From NCBI GenBank assembly GCA_964019165.1, contig OZ025269.1:8667191-8731190 (forward strand): a stretch of DNA of 64,000 nucleotides, read 5' to 3'. This stretch comes from Mastigias papua. Its lineage: Eukaryota; Cnidaria; Scyphozoa; Rhizostomeae; Mastigiidae. The notes beneath the pieces are model-generated. The model saw only the letters and a program-made list of their open reading frames with translations. It ran no database searches and had not been told where the DNA came from. Made by a program: the position numbers and the translations under genes. Below are positions 1 to 12,439 of this stretch, one piece after another; the stretch's first letter is position 1, and each line of letters opens with the position of its first letter.

Positions 1-1650
1 ATCACCATCAGATCTGTAGTCATTGCTGTATTGTGAGACTTTGCACACATACGTATATTAGGCCAACACACGCAATGACAATATTTGAATATACTGCTGT
101 ATGATTGAAATTGAGTGGATGTAAGTCATTGTCATGCATTAGACGTCTATTACATGTATGGTTGCACCGATGCCAGTAGTTTCGCTAATGTTTCCTACTC
201 AAATTAGCCTTAGACTTTGCTTTTACACTATATACAGAGTTATAGTGCTTTACATGTAGCAAAACTGACAATTCTGTGCAAGGCCTACAATCACTATAAG
301 TACGTGAGTCAAAGCTCCAAAACATAATCTTAGCATGTGTCTACAGTCAATCTAGCATTTATCATATCTTATCACCATCAGATCTGTAGTCATTGCTGTA
401 TTGTAAGACTTTGCACAAGTACGTATTTTAGGCCCATCACAAGTACTGACAATATGTGCTTATACTGCTGTATGATGGAAATTGAGTGCAAGTACGTCAA
501 TGTCATGCATTAAACGTCTTTAACATGTATGGTTGCACCGATGCCAGTAGTTTCGCTTATGTTTCCTACTCACATTACCCTTAGTCTTTGTTGTTACACT
601 TTATACAGCTTTAAAGTACTTTACATCTAGCAAAACTGACAATACTATGCAAAGCCTACAATCACTATAAGTACGTGAGTCATAGCTCCAAACCATAATC
701 TAAGCATGTTTCTACGGTCAATCTAGCATTTATCATATCATATCACCATCAGATCTGTAGTCATTGCTGTATTGTAAGACTTTGCACACATACGTATTTT
801 AGGTCCATCACAAGCAATAACAATATGTGTATATACTGCTGTATGATTGAAATTGATTGAATCTACGTCATTGTCATGCATTACACGTCTTTTACATGTA
901 TGGTTGCACCGATGCCAGTAGTTTCGCTAATGTTTCCACCTCAAATTAGCCTTAGTCTTTGATTTTAAACTATATACAGCACTAAAGTGCTTTACACGTA
1001 GCAAAACTGACAATACTATGCAAGGCCTACAATCACTATAAGTACGTAAGTCATAGCTCCAAAACATAATCTAAGCATGTTTCTACAGTCAATCTAGCAT
1101 TTATCATATCATATCACCATCAGATCTGTAGTCATTGCTGTATTGTCAGACTTTGCACACATACGTAGTTTAGGCCCATCACAAGTACTGACAATATGTG
1201 CATATACTGCTGTATGATTGAAATTGATTGGAAGTAGGTCATTGTCATGCATTAAACGTCTTTTACATGTATGCTTGCACCGATGCCAGTAGTTTCGCTA
1301 ATGTTTCCACCTCAAATTAGCCTTAGTCTTTGCTTTTACACTATATACAGAGTTATAGTGCTTTACATGTAGCAACACTGACAATTCTGTGCAAGGCCTA
1401 CAGTCACCATAAGTACGTGAGTCATAGCTCCAAACCATAATCTAAGCATGTTTCTATAGACAATCTAGCATTTATCATATCATATCACCATCAGATCTGT
1501 AGTCATTGCTGTATTGTAAGACTTTGCACACATACGTATTTTAGGCAAAACACACGCAATGACAATATTTGAATATACTGCTGTATGATTGAAATTGAGT
1601 GGATGTACGTCATTGTCATGCATTAAACGTCTATTGCATGTATTGTTGCA
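1..1650 (+). repeat. 10-monomer duplication, copy 1
   Basis: Monomers starting at 1, 371, 742, 1113 and the first part of 1484 match those at 3706, 4076, 4447, 4818 and 5189 almost base for base, at an offset of 3705 bp (ten monomers). Shared rare changes include GTGAGACTTTGCACACATACG with TATATTAGGCCAACACACG in the first monomer and ATGCTTGCACC in the fourth. The match breaks at about 1651, inside the fifth monomer, and partly resumes around 1751, where both copies have the rare AAACTGAAATAC deletion. The five monomers between the two copies (1854-3705) are different and more diverged. Confidence 0.85.
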
Positions 1651-1750
1651 CCGATGCCAGTAGTTTCGCTAATGTTTCCACCTCAAATTAGCCTTAGTCT
1701 TTGATTTTAAACTATATACAGCACTAAAGTGCTTTACACGTAGCAAAACT
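1651..1750 (+). repeat. Short internal patch inside monomer 1484, probable gene-conversion tract
   Basis: The monomer at 1484 matches 5189 and 6672 up to about 1650 and again from the rare AAACTGAAATAC deletion at about 1745. The ~90 bp between instead match the monomer at 742, including the rare GATTTTAAAC, AGCACTAAAGTGC and TTTACACGTAG. In 5189 the same interval reads GATCCCAG, CCCACTCAAATTACCC and CTACATACAGCTGTAAAG. A patch with both flanks from one type and the middle from another is what conversion between neighbouring monomers leaves. Confidence 0.7.
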
Positions 1751-3705
1751 GAAATACTATGCAAGGCCTACAATCACTATAAGTACGTGAGTCATAGCTC
1801 CAAAACATAATCTAAGCATGTTTCTACAGTCAATCTAGCATTTATCATATCTTATCACAATCAGATCTGTAGTCATTGCTGTATTATAAGATTTTGCACA
1901 CATACGTATTTTAGGCCCATCACAAGTACTGACAATATGTGCATATACTGCTGTATGATTGAAATTGAGTGCCAGTACGTCAATGTCATTCATTAAACCT
2001 CTTTTACATGTATGGTTGCACCGATGCCAGTAGTTTCGCTAACGTTTCTTACGCAAATTAGCCTTAGTCTTTGATTTTACACTATATACATCTTTAGAGA
2101 GCTTTACATGTAGCAATGCTGACAATACTGTGCAAGGCCTACAATCACTATACGTACGTGAGTCATAGCTCCAAAACATAATCTAAGCATGTTTCTACAG
2201 TCAATCTAGCATTTATCATATCATATCACCATCAGATCTGTAGTAATTGCTGCATTGTAAGACTTTGCATACATACGTATTTTAGGCCCATTACAAGTAC
2301 TGACAATATGTTCATATACTGCTGTATGATTGATATTGAGTGCAAGTACGACAATATCATGCATTAAACGTCGTTTACATGTATGGTTGCACCGATGCCA
2401 GTAGTTTCGCTAAAGTTTCCTACGCAAATTAGCCTTAGTCTGTGTTGTTACACTATATACATCTTTAGAGTGCTTTACATGTAGCACAGCTGACAATACT
2501 ATGCAAGGCCTACAATCACTATAACTACGTGAGTTATAGCTCCTACACATAATCTTAGCATGTTTCTACAGTCAATCTAGCATTTATCATATCATATCAC
2601 CATCAGATCTGTAGTCATTGCTGTATTGTCAGACTTTGCACACATACGTATGTTACGCCCATCAAAAGTACTGACAATATGTGCATATACTGCTGTATGA
2701 TTGAAATTGAGTGCAAGTACGTCAATGTCATGCACTAAACGTGTTTTACATGTACTGTTGCACCGATGCCAGTAGTTTCGCTAAAGTTTAATACGCAATT
2801 TATTTTAGTCTTTGTTATTACACTATATATATCTTTAGAGTGCTTTACATGTAGCAAAGCTGACAATACTATGCAAGGCCTACAATCACTATAAGTACGT
2901 GGGTAATAGCTCCAAAACATAATTTAAGCATGTTTCTACAGTCAATCTAGCATTTATCATATCATATCACCATCAGATCTGTAGTAATTGCTGCCCTGTA
3001 AGACTTTGCATACATACGTATTTTAGGCCCATCACAAGTACTGACAATATGTGCATATACTGCTGTATGATTGAAATTGAGTGCAAGTACGTTAATGTCA
3101 TGCATTAAATGTATTTTACATGTAATTTTACCAATGCCAGTAGTTTCGCTAATGTTTCCTACTCACATTATCCTTAGTCTTTGTTTTTACAATACATACA
3201 GCTTTAAAGTGCTTTACATGTAGCAAGACTGACAATACTGTGCAAGGCCTACAATCACTATAAGTACGTGAGTCAAAGCTCTAAAACATAATCTTAGCAT
3301 GTGTCTACAGTCAATCTAGCATTTATCATATCTTATCACAATCAGATCTGTAGTCATTACTGTACTTTCAGACTTTCCAAACATACGTATTTTAGGCCCA
3401 TCAGAAGCAATAACAATATTTGTATATACTGCTGTATGATTGAAATTGATTGGAAGTACGTCATTGTCATGCATTAAACGTCTTTTACATGTATGGTTGC
3501 ACCGATGCCACTAGTTTCGCTAATGTTTCCACCTCATATTAGCCTTAGTCTTTGCTTTTACACTATATACAGAGTTATAGTGCTTTACATGTAGCAAAAC
3601 TGACAATTCTGTGCAAGGCCTACAATCACTATAAGTACGTGAGTCATACCTCCAAACCATAATCTAAGCATGTTTCTACAGTCAATCTAGCATTTATCAT
3701 ATCAC

Positions 3706-5355
3706 ATCACCATCAGATCTGTAGTCATTGCTGTATTGTGAGACTTTGCACACATACGTATATTAGGCCAACACACGCAATGACAATATTTGAATATACT
3801 GCTGTATGATTGAAATTGAGTGGATGTAAGTCATTGTCATGCATTAGACGTCTATTACATGTATGGTTGCACCGATGCCAGTAGTTTCGCTAATGTTTCC
3901 TACTCAAATTAGCCTTAGACTTTGCTTTTACACTATATACAGAGTTATAGTGCTTTACATGTAGCAAAACTGACAATTCTGTGCAAGGCCTACAATCACT
4001 ATAAGTACGTGAGTCAAAGCTCCAAAACATAATCTTAGCATGTGTCTACAGTCAATCTAGCATTTGTCATATCTTATCACCATCAGATCTGTAGTCATTG
4101 CTGTATTGTAAGACTTTGCACAAGTACGTATTTTAGGCCCATCACAAGTACTGACAATATGTGCTTATACTGCTGTATGATGGAAATTGAGTGCAAGTAC
4201 GTCAATGTCATGCATTAAACGTCTTTAACATGTATGGTTGCACCGATGCCAGTAGTTTCGCTTATGTTTCCTACTCACATTACCCTTAGTCTCTGTTGTT
4301 ACACTTTATACAGCTTTAAAGTACTTTACATCTAGCAAAACTGACAATACTATGCAAAGCCTACAATCACTATAAGTACGTGAGTCATAGCTCCAAACCA
4401 TAATCTAAGCATGTTTCTACGGTCAATCTAGCATTTATCATATCATATCACCATCAGATCTGTAGTCATTGCTGTATTGTAAGACTTTGCACACATACGT
4501 ATTTTAGGTCCATCACAAGCAATAACAATATGTGTATATACTGCTGTATGATTGAAATTGATTGAATCTACGTCATTGTCATGCATTACACGTCTTTTAC
4601 ATGTATGGTTGCACCGATGCCAGTAGTTTCGCTAATGTTTCCACCTCAAATTAGCCTTAGTCTTTGATTTTAAACTATATACAGCACTAAAGTGCTTTAC
4701 ACGTAGCAAAACTGACAATACTATGCAAGGCCTACAATCACTATAAGTACGTAAGTCATAGCTCCAAAACATAATCTAAGCATGTTTCTACAGTCAATCT
4801 AGCATTTATCATATCATATCACCATCAGATCTGTAGTCATTGCTGTATTGTCAGACTTTGCACACATACGTAGTTTAGGCCCATCACAAGTACTGACAAT
4901 ATGTGCATATACTGCTGTATGATTGAAATTGATTGGAAGTACGTCATTGTCATGCATTAAACGTCTTTTACATGTATGCTTGCACCGATGCCAGTAGTTT
5001 CGCTAATGTTTCCACCTCAAATTAGCCTTAGTCTTTGCTTTTACACTATATACAGAGTTATAGTGCTTTACATGTAGCAACACTGACAATTCTGTGCAAG
5101 GCCTACAGTCACCATAAGTACGTGAGTCATAGCTCCAAACCATAATCTAAGCATGTTTCTACGGTCAATCTAGCATTTATCATATCATATCACCATCAGA
5201 TCTGTAGTCATTGCTGTATTGTAAGACTTTGCACACATACGTATTTTAGGCAAAACATACGCAATGACAATATTTGAATATACTGCTGTATGATTGAAAT
5301 TGAGTGGATGTACGTCATTGTCATGCATTAAACGTCTATTGCATGTATTGTTGCA
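3706..5355 (+). repeat. 10-monomer duplication, copy 2
   Basis: Second copy of the block at 1-1650. Differences I noticed are few: TTTGTCATATC versus TTTATCATATC near 4064, CTCTGTTG versus CTTTGTTG near 4292, GAAGTACG versus GAAGTAGG in the fourth monomer, and TACGGTC versus TATAGAC near 5160. So few changes in 1.65 kb suggest recent copying. The right part of this copy was itself used as the template for the 4-monomer HOR that follows. Confidence 0.85.
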
Positions 5356-7440
5356 CCGATCCCAGTAGTTTCGCTAATGTTTCCCACTCAAATTACCCTT
5401 AGTCTTTGTTTTTACACTACATACAGCTGTAAAGTGCTTTACATGTAGCAAAACTGAAATACTATGCAAGGCCTACAATCACTATAAGTACGTGAGTCAT
5501 AGCTCCAAAACATAATCTAAGCATGTTTCTACAGTCAATCTAGCATTTGTCATATCTTATCACAATCAGATCTGTAGTAATTTCTGTATTATAAGACTTT
5601 GCACACATACGTATTTTAGTTCCATCACAAGCAATAACAATATGTGTATATACTGCTGTATGATTGAAATTGATTGAATCTACGTCATTGTCATGCATTA
5701 CACGTCTTTTACATGTATGGTTGCACCGATGCCAGTAGTTTCGCTAATGTTTCCACCTCAAATTAGCCTTAGTCTTTGATTTTACACTATATACAGCTCT
5801 AAAGTGCTTTACATGTAGCAAAACTGACAATACTATGCAAGGCCTACAATCACTATAAGTACGTGAGTCATAGCTCCTACACATAATCTAAGCATGTTTC
5901 TACAGTCAATATAGCATTTGTCATATCTTATCACAATCAGATCTGTAGTCATTGCTGTATTGTCAGACTTTGCACACATACGTATTTTAGGTCCATCACA
6001 AGCAATAACAATATGTGTATATACTGCTGTATGATTGAAATTGATTGAATCTACGTCATTGTCATGCATTACACGTCTTTTACATGTATGGTTGCACCGA
6101 TGCCAGTAGTTTCGCTAATGTTTCCACCTCAAATTAGCCTTAGTCTTTGATTTTAAACTATATACAGCACTAAAGTGCTTTACACGTAGCAAAACTGACA
6201 ATACTATGCAAGGCCTACAATCACTATAAGTACGTAAGTCATAGCTCCAAAACATAATCTAAGCATGTTTCTACAGTCAATCTAGCATTTATCATATCAT
6301 ATCACCATCAGATCTGTAGTCATTGCTGTATTGTCAGACTTTGCACACATACGTAGTTTAGGCCCATCACAAGTACTGACAATATGTGCATATACTGCTG
6401 TATGATTGAAATTGATTGGAAGTACGTCATTGTCATGCATTAAACGTCTTTTACATGTATGCTTGCACCGATGCCAGTAGTTTCGCTAATGTTTCCACCT
6501 CAAATTAGCCTTAGTCTTTGCTTTTACACTATATACAGAGTTATAGTGCTTTACATGTAGCAACACTGACAATTCTGTGCAAGGCCTACAGTCACCATAA
6601 GTACGTGAGTCATAGCTCCAAACCATAACCTAAGCATGTTTCTACGGTCAATCTAGCATTTATCATATCATATCACCATCAGATCTGTAGTCATTGCTGT
6701 ATTGTAAGACTTTGCACACATACGTATTTTAGGCAATACACACGCAATGACAATATTTGAATATACTGCTGTATGATTGAAATTGAGTGGATGTACGTCA
6801 TTGTCATGCATTAAACGTCTATTGCATGTATTGTTGCACCGATCCCAGTAGTTTCGCTAATGTTTCCCACTCAAATTACCCTTAGTCTTTGTTTTTACAC
6901 TACATACAGCTGTAAAGTGCTTTACATGTAGCAAAACTGAAATACTATGCAAGGCCTACAATCACTATAAGTACGTGAGTCATAGCTCCAAAACATAATC
7001 TAAGCATGTTTCTACAGTCAATCTAGCATTTGTCATATCTTATCACAATCAGATCTGTAGTCATTTCTGTATTATAAGACTTTGCACACATACGTATTTT
7101 AGGTCCATCACAAGCAATAACAATATGTGTATATACTGCTGTATGATTGAAATTGATTGAATCTACGTCATTGTCATGCATTACACGTCTTTTACATGTA
7201 TGGTTGCACCGATGCCAGTAGTTTCGCTAATGTTTCCACCTCAAATTAGCCTTAGTCTTTGATTTTACACTATATACAGCTCTAAAGTGCTTTACATGTA
7301 GCAAAACTGACAATACTATGCAAGGCCTACAATCACTATAAGTACGTGAGTCATAGCTCCTACACATAATCTAAGCATGTTTCTACAGTCAATATAGCAT
7401 TTGTCATATCTTATCACAATCAGATCTGTAGTCATTGCTG
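4475..7440 (+). repeat. Tandem 4-monomer HOR, two copies of about 1483 bp
   Basis: Monomers at 4447, 4818, 5189 and 5559 recur in the same order at 5930, 6301, 6672 and 7042, an offset of 1483 bp. Shared rare features are GATTGAATCTACG, GTATGCTTGCACC, the AAACTGAAATAC deletion near 5455 and 6938, GATCCCAGTAG near 5358 and 6841, and the AATATAGCATTTG tail near 5908 and 7391. The monomer at 5930 is a junction: its first ~40 bp resemble the end-of-unit type and the rest resembles 4447. Similarity stops near 7440. The copies differ at few sites (for example TTAGTTCCATC near 5616 versus TTAGGTCCATC near 7099). Confidence 0.88.
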
Positions 7441-7944
7441 TATTGTCAGACTTTGCACACATACGTAGTTTAGGCCCATCACAAGTACTGACAATATGTG
7501 CATATACTGCTGTATGATTGAAATTGAGTGCAAGTACGTCAATGTCATGCATTACACGTCTTTTACATGTATGGTTGCACCGATGCCAGTAGTTTCGCTA
7601 ATGTTTCTTACTCAAATTAGCCGTAGTCTTTGATTTTACACTATATACAGCTCTAAAGTGCTTTACATGTAGCAAAACTGACAATACTATGCAAGGCCTA
7701 CAATCACTATAAGTACGTGACTTATAGCTCCTAAACATAATCTAAGCATGTTTCTACGGTCAATCTAGCATTTATCATATCATATCATCATCAGATCTGT
7801 AGTCATTGCTGTATTGTAGGACTTTGCACACATACGTAGTTTAGGCCCATCACAAGTACTGATAATATATGCATATACTGCTGTATGATTGAAAGTGAGT
7901 GCAAGAACGTCAATGTCATGCAAAAAACGATTTTTACCTCTATC

Positions 7945-7975
7945 CTGGCACCGATGCCAGTAGTTTCGCTACTGG
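7945..7975 (+). other. Overlapping alternative hairpins (monomer 7784)
   Basis: Two perfect inverted repeats share four bases. CTGGCA and TGCCAG flank a CCGA loop (7945-7960). CCAGTAG and CTACTGG flank a TTTCG loop (7957-7975). Only one can form at a time. In ordinary monomers the same offset (162-192) reads TTGCA and CTAATGT or CTAATGG, which breaks both stems. This is the first of 12 such elements in the window. Confidence 0.8.
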
Positions 7976-8154
7976 TTCCTACTCAAATTAGAATTAGTCT
8001 TTGTTTTTACACTATAGATATCTTTAGAGTGCTTTACTTGTAGCAAAACTGACAATACTATGCAAGGCGTACAATCACTATAAGTACGTAAGTCATATCT
8101 CTAAAACATAATCTAAGCATGTTTCTACAGTCAATCTAGCATTTATCATATCAT

Positions 8155-9636
8155 ATCACCATCAGATCTGTAGTCATTGCTGTATTGTAAGACTTTGCAC
8201 ACATACGTATTTTAGGCCCAACACACGCAATGACAATATTTGAATATACTGCTGTATGATTGAAATTGATTGGATCTACATCATTGTCATGCATTAAACG
8301 TCTTTTACATCTATGGTTGCACCAATGCCAGTAGTTTCGCTAATGTTTCCTACTCAAATTACCCTTAGTCTTTGTGTTTACACTATATACAGCGTTATAG
8401 TGCTTTACATGTAGCAAAACTGACAATTCTCTGCAAGGCCTACAATCACTATACGTACGTGAGTCATAGCTCCAAAACATAATCTAAGCATGTTTCTACA
8501 GTCAATCTAGCATTTATCATATCATATCACCATCAGATCTGTAGTCATTGCTGTATTGTCAGACTTTGCACACATACGTATTTTAGACCCATCACAAGTA
8601 CTGACAATTTGTGGATATACTGCTGTATGATTGAAATTGATTGGATCTACGTCATTATCATGCATTAAACGTCTTTTACATGTATGGTTACACCGATGCC
8701 AGTAGTTTCGCTAATGTTTCCACCTCAAATTAGCCTTAGTCTTTGTTTTACACTATATACAGCTTTAAAGTGCTTTACATGTATCAAAACTGACAATACT
8801 ATGCAAGGCCTACAATCACTATACGTACGTGAGTTATAGCTCCTAAACATAATCTTAGCATGTTTCTACAGTCAATCTAGCAGTTATCATATCATATCAC
8901 CATCAGATCTGTAGTCATTGCTGTATTGTAAGACTTTGCACACATACGTAGTTTATGCCCATCACAAGTACTGACAATATGTGCATATACTGCTGTATGA
9001 TTGAAATTGAGTGCAAGTACGTCAATGTCATGCATTAAACGTCCTTTACATGTATGGTTGCATCGATACCAGTAGTTTCGCTAATGTGTCCTACTCAAAT
9101 TAGCCTTAGTCTTTGTTTTTACACTATATACAGCGTTATAGTGCTTTACATGTAGCAACACTGACAATACTATGCAAGGCCTACAATCACTATAAGTACG
9201 TGAATCATAGCTCCAAAACATAATCTAAGAATGTGTCTACAGTCAATCTAGCATTTATCATATCTTTTGACAATCAGATCTGTAGTCATTTCTGTGTTAT
9301 CAGACTTTGCACACATACGTATTTTAGGCCCATCACAAGCAATAACAATATGTGTATATACTGCTGTATGATTGAAATTGATTAGATCTACGTCATTGTC
9401 ATGCAATAAACGTCTTTACATCTATGGTTGCACCGATGCCAGTAGTTTCGCTAATGTTTCCACCTCAAATTAGCCGTAGTCTTTGCTTTTACGCTATATA
9501 CAGAGTTATCGTGCTCTGCATGTAGCAAAACTGACAATTCTGTGCAAGACCTACAATCACTATACGTGCGTGAGTCATATTTCCTTAACATAATCTTAGC
9601 ATGTTTCTACAGTCAATCTAGCATTTATCATATCAT
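8155..9636 (+). repeat. 25-monomer long-range duplication, copy 1
   Basis: Four consecutive monomers (8155, 8526, 8896, 9266) recur in order at 17424, 17795, 18165 and 18535, an offset of 9269 bp. Shared rare features are TTTGTGGATATACTGC, GCAGTTATCATATC near 8880 and 18150, GCATCGATA near 9060 and 18330, TCTTTTGACAATCAG near 9262 and 18531, and the GCTCTGCATGTAGC and ACGTGCGTGAGTCATATTTCC run near 9515-9580. Confidence 0.8.
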
Positions 9637-10749
9637 ATCACCATCAGATCTGTAGTCATTGCTGTATTGTCAGACTTTGCAAGCATACTTATTTTAGGCC
9701 CATCAGAAGCAATAGCAATATGTGTATAAATTGCTGTATGATTGAAATTGATTGGAAGTACGTCATTGTCAAGCATTAAACGTCTTTTACATGTATGGTT
9801 GCACCGATGCCAGTAGTTTCGCTAATGTTTCCACCTCAAATTAGCCTTAGTCTTTGTTTTTACACTATATACAGCTATAAAGTGCTTTACATGTAGCAAA
9901 ACTGACAATACTATGCAAGGCCTACAATCACTATAAGTACGTGAGTCATAGCTCCTAAACATAACCAAAGCATGTTTCTACAGTCAATCTAGCATTTATC
10001 ATATCATATCACCATCAGATCTGTAGTAATTGCTGTATTGTAAGACTTTGCACACATACGCATTTTAGGCCCAATACACGCAATGACAATATTTGAATAT
10101 ACTGCTGTATGATTGAAATTGATTGGATCTACATCATTGTCATGCATTAGACGTCTTTTACATCTATGGTTGCACCGATGCCAGTAGTTTCGCTAATGTT
10201 TCCTACTCAAATTACCCTTAGTCTTTGTTTTTACACTATATACAGCGTTATAGTGCTTTACATGTAGCAAAACTGACAATACTATGCAAGGCCTAAAATC
10301 ACTATAAGTACGTGAGTCATAGCTCCTAAACATAACCAAAGCATGTTTCTACAGTCAATCTAGCATTTATCATATTATATCACCATCAGATCTGTAGTCA
10401 TTGCTGTATTGTAAGACTTTGCACACATACGTATTTTAGGCCCAACACACGCAATGACAATATTTGAATATACTGCTGTATGATTGAAATTGATTGGATC
10501 TACATCATTGTCATGCATTAAACGTCTTTTACATCTATGGTTGCACCGATGCCAGTAGTTTCGCTAATGTTTCCTACTCAAATTAGCCTTAGTCTTTGCT
10601 TTTACGCTATACACAGAGTTATCGTGCTCTGCATTTAGCAAAACTGACAATTCTGTGCAAGACCTACAATCACTATACGTGCGTGAGTCATATTTCCTTA
10701 ACATAATCTTAGCATGTTTCTACAGTCAATCTAGCATTTATCATATCAT

Positions 10750-11810
10750 ATCACCATCAGATCTGTAGTCATTGCTGTATTGTCAGACTTTTCAAGCATA
10801 CTTATTTTAGGCCCATCAGAAGCAATAGCAATATGTGTATAAATTGCTGTATGATTGAAATTGATTGGAAGTACGTCATTGTCAAGCATTAAACGTCTTT
10901 TACATGTATGGTTGCACCGATGCCAGTAGTTTCGCTAATGTTTCCACCTCAAATTAGCCTTAGTCTTTGCTTTTACACTATATACAGAGTTATAGTGCTT
11001 TACATGTAGCAAAACTGACAATTCTGTTCAAGGCCTACAATCACTATAAGTACGTGAATCATAGCTCCAAACCATAATCTAAGCATGTTTCAACAGTCAA
11101 TCTAGCATTTATCATATCATATCACCATCAGATCTGTAGTCATTGCTGTATTGTCAGACTTTGCACACATACGTATGTTACGCCCATCACAAGCAATAAC
11201 AATATGTGTATATAATGCTGTGTTATTGAATTTGAGTAGTTGTACCTCAATATCATGCATTAAACGTCTTTTACATGTACTGTTGCACCGATGCCAGTAG
11301 TTTCGCTAATGTTTCCACCTCAAATTAGCCTTAGTCTTTGTTTTTACACTATATACAGCTTTAAAGTGCTTTACATGTAGCAAAACTGACAATACTATGC
11401 AAGGCCTACAATCACTATAAGTACGTGAGTCATAGCTCCTAAACATAATCTAAGCATGTTTCTACAGTCAATCTAGCATTTATCATATCATATCACCATC
11501 AGATCTGTAGTCATTGCTGTATTGTAGGACTTTGCACACATACGTAGTTTAGGCCCATCACAAGAACTGATAATATATGCATATACTGCTGTATGATTTA
11601 AATTGAGTGCAAGAACGTCAATGTCATGCAATAAACGATTTTTACCTCTATCCTGGCACCGATGCCAGTAGTTTCGCTACTGGTTCCTACTCAAATTAGA
11701 ATTAGTCTTTGTTTTTACACTATAGATATCTTTAGAGTGCTTTACTTGTAGCAAAACTGACAATACTATGCAAGGCGTACAATCACTATAAGTACGTAAG
11801 TCATATCTCT
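10750..11810 (+). repeat. 22-monomer duplication, copy 1
   Basis: Monomers at 10750, 11121 and most of 11492 recur at 18906, 19277 and 19648, an offset of 8156 bp (22 monomers). Both copies share the rare ACTTTTCAAGCATACTT, the TATGTTACGCCC and TAATGCTGTGTTATTG monomer, and the hairpin-type monomer with ATCACAAGAACTGATAATA. The copies separate in the tail near 11800 (GTAAGTCATATCTC here, GTGAGTCATAGCTCC at 19957). Confidence 0.78.
11653..11683 (+). other. Overlapping alternative hairpins (monomer 11492)
   Basis: Both stems are perfect, with CCGA and TTTCG loops. The monomer also lacks the first TACATGTA (TTTTTACCTCTATCC instead). Confidence 0.8.
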
Positions 11811-12023
11811 ACAACATAATCTAAGCATGTTTCTACAGTCAATTAAGCATTTATCATATCATATCACCATCAGATCTGTAGTAATTGCTGTATTGTAAGA
11901 CTTTGCACACATACGTATTTTAGGCCCATCACAAGCAATGACAATATGTGTATATACTGCTGTATGATTGAAATTGAGTGCAAGAACGTCAATGTCATGC
12001 AATGAACGATTTTTACATGTATC

Positions 12024-12054
12024 CCGGCACCGATGCCAGTAGTTTCGCTACTGG
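12024..12054 (+). other. Overlapping alternative hairpins, variant (monomer 11863)
   Basis: The first stem has CCGGCA in place of CTGGCA, giving one mismatch against TGCCAG. The second stem, CCAGTAG with CTACTGG, is perfect. Unlike most hairpin-type copies this one keeps the TACATGTA just upstream. Confidence 0.75.
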
Positions 12055-12439
12055 TTCCTACTCAAATTAGTCTTAGTCTTTGTTTTTACACTCTATACAG
12101 CTTTAAAGTGCTTTACATGTATCAAAACTGACAATACTATGCAAGGCCTACAATCACTATAAGTACGTGAGTCATAGCTCCTAAACATAGTCTAAGCATG
12201 TTTCTACAGTCAATCTAGCATTTATCATATCATATCACAATCATATCTGTAGTCATTTCTGTATTATAAGACTTTGTACACATACGTATTGTAGGCCCAT
12301 CACAAGCAATAACAATATGTGTATATACTGCTGTATGATTGAAATTGATTGGAAGTACGTCATTGTCATGCATTAAACGTCTTTTACATGTATGGTTGCA
12401 CCGATGCCAGTAGTTTCGCTAATGTTTCCTTCTCAAATT

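Larger units (their letters stand above)
1..8154 (+). repeat. Zone I: left monomer subfamilies
   Basis: This zone holds 22 monomers. Several types alternate. One has GGCCAACACACGCAATGAC or a close form at offset 60-80, one has CACAAGTACTGAC, and one has TCCATCACAAGCAATAAC followed by GATTGAATCTACG. Monomers at 1854-3334 carry ACATCTTTAGAG at offset 235 and drift more than the rest, for example around 2730-2800 and 3100-3140, and they have no close second copy in the window. The zone holds the 10-monomer and 4-monomer duplications listed separately and ends with the first hairpin-type monomer (7784-8154). No gene is visible. Confidence 0.8.

Noticed and set aside
320..345. AAACAT and ATGTTT inverted arms around AATCTAAGC as a terminator hairpin
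   Set aside because: The stem is only 6 bp, AT-rich, with a 9-base loop and no T-run. It is common by chance in such DNA, and there is no gene to terminate.
2735..2920. 61-codon minus-strand frame, and further short frames at 20756 (minus) and 21236 (plus)
   Set aside because: They are isolated frames in single diverged monomers, without start context, domain or conservation in neighbouring copies.
5833..6069. 78-codon minus-strand open frame, repeated at 7316-7552, 12876-13112 and 16214-16450
   Set aside because: It spans a monomer junction and recurs only where the surrounding HOR or duplication recurs. The 371-bp period is not a multiple of three, so the frame is lost in the next monomer. 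Composition is that of the satellite and there is no recognisable domain or signal.
7965..7985. tRNA-like B box (RNA polymerase III) at GGTTCCTACTC
   Set aside because: The match to GGTTCNANNCC is partial. There is no A box at proper spacing, no tRNA fold and no consistent T-run terminator.
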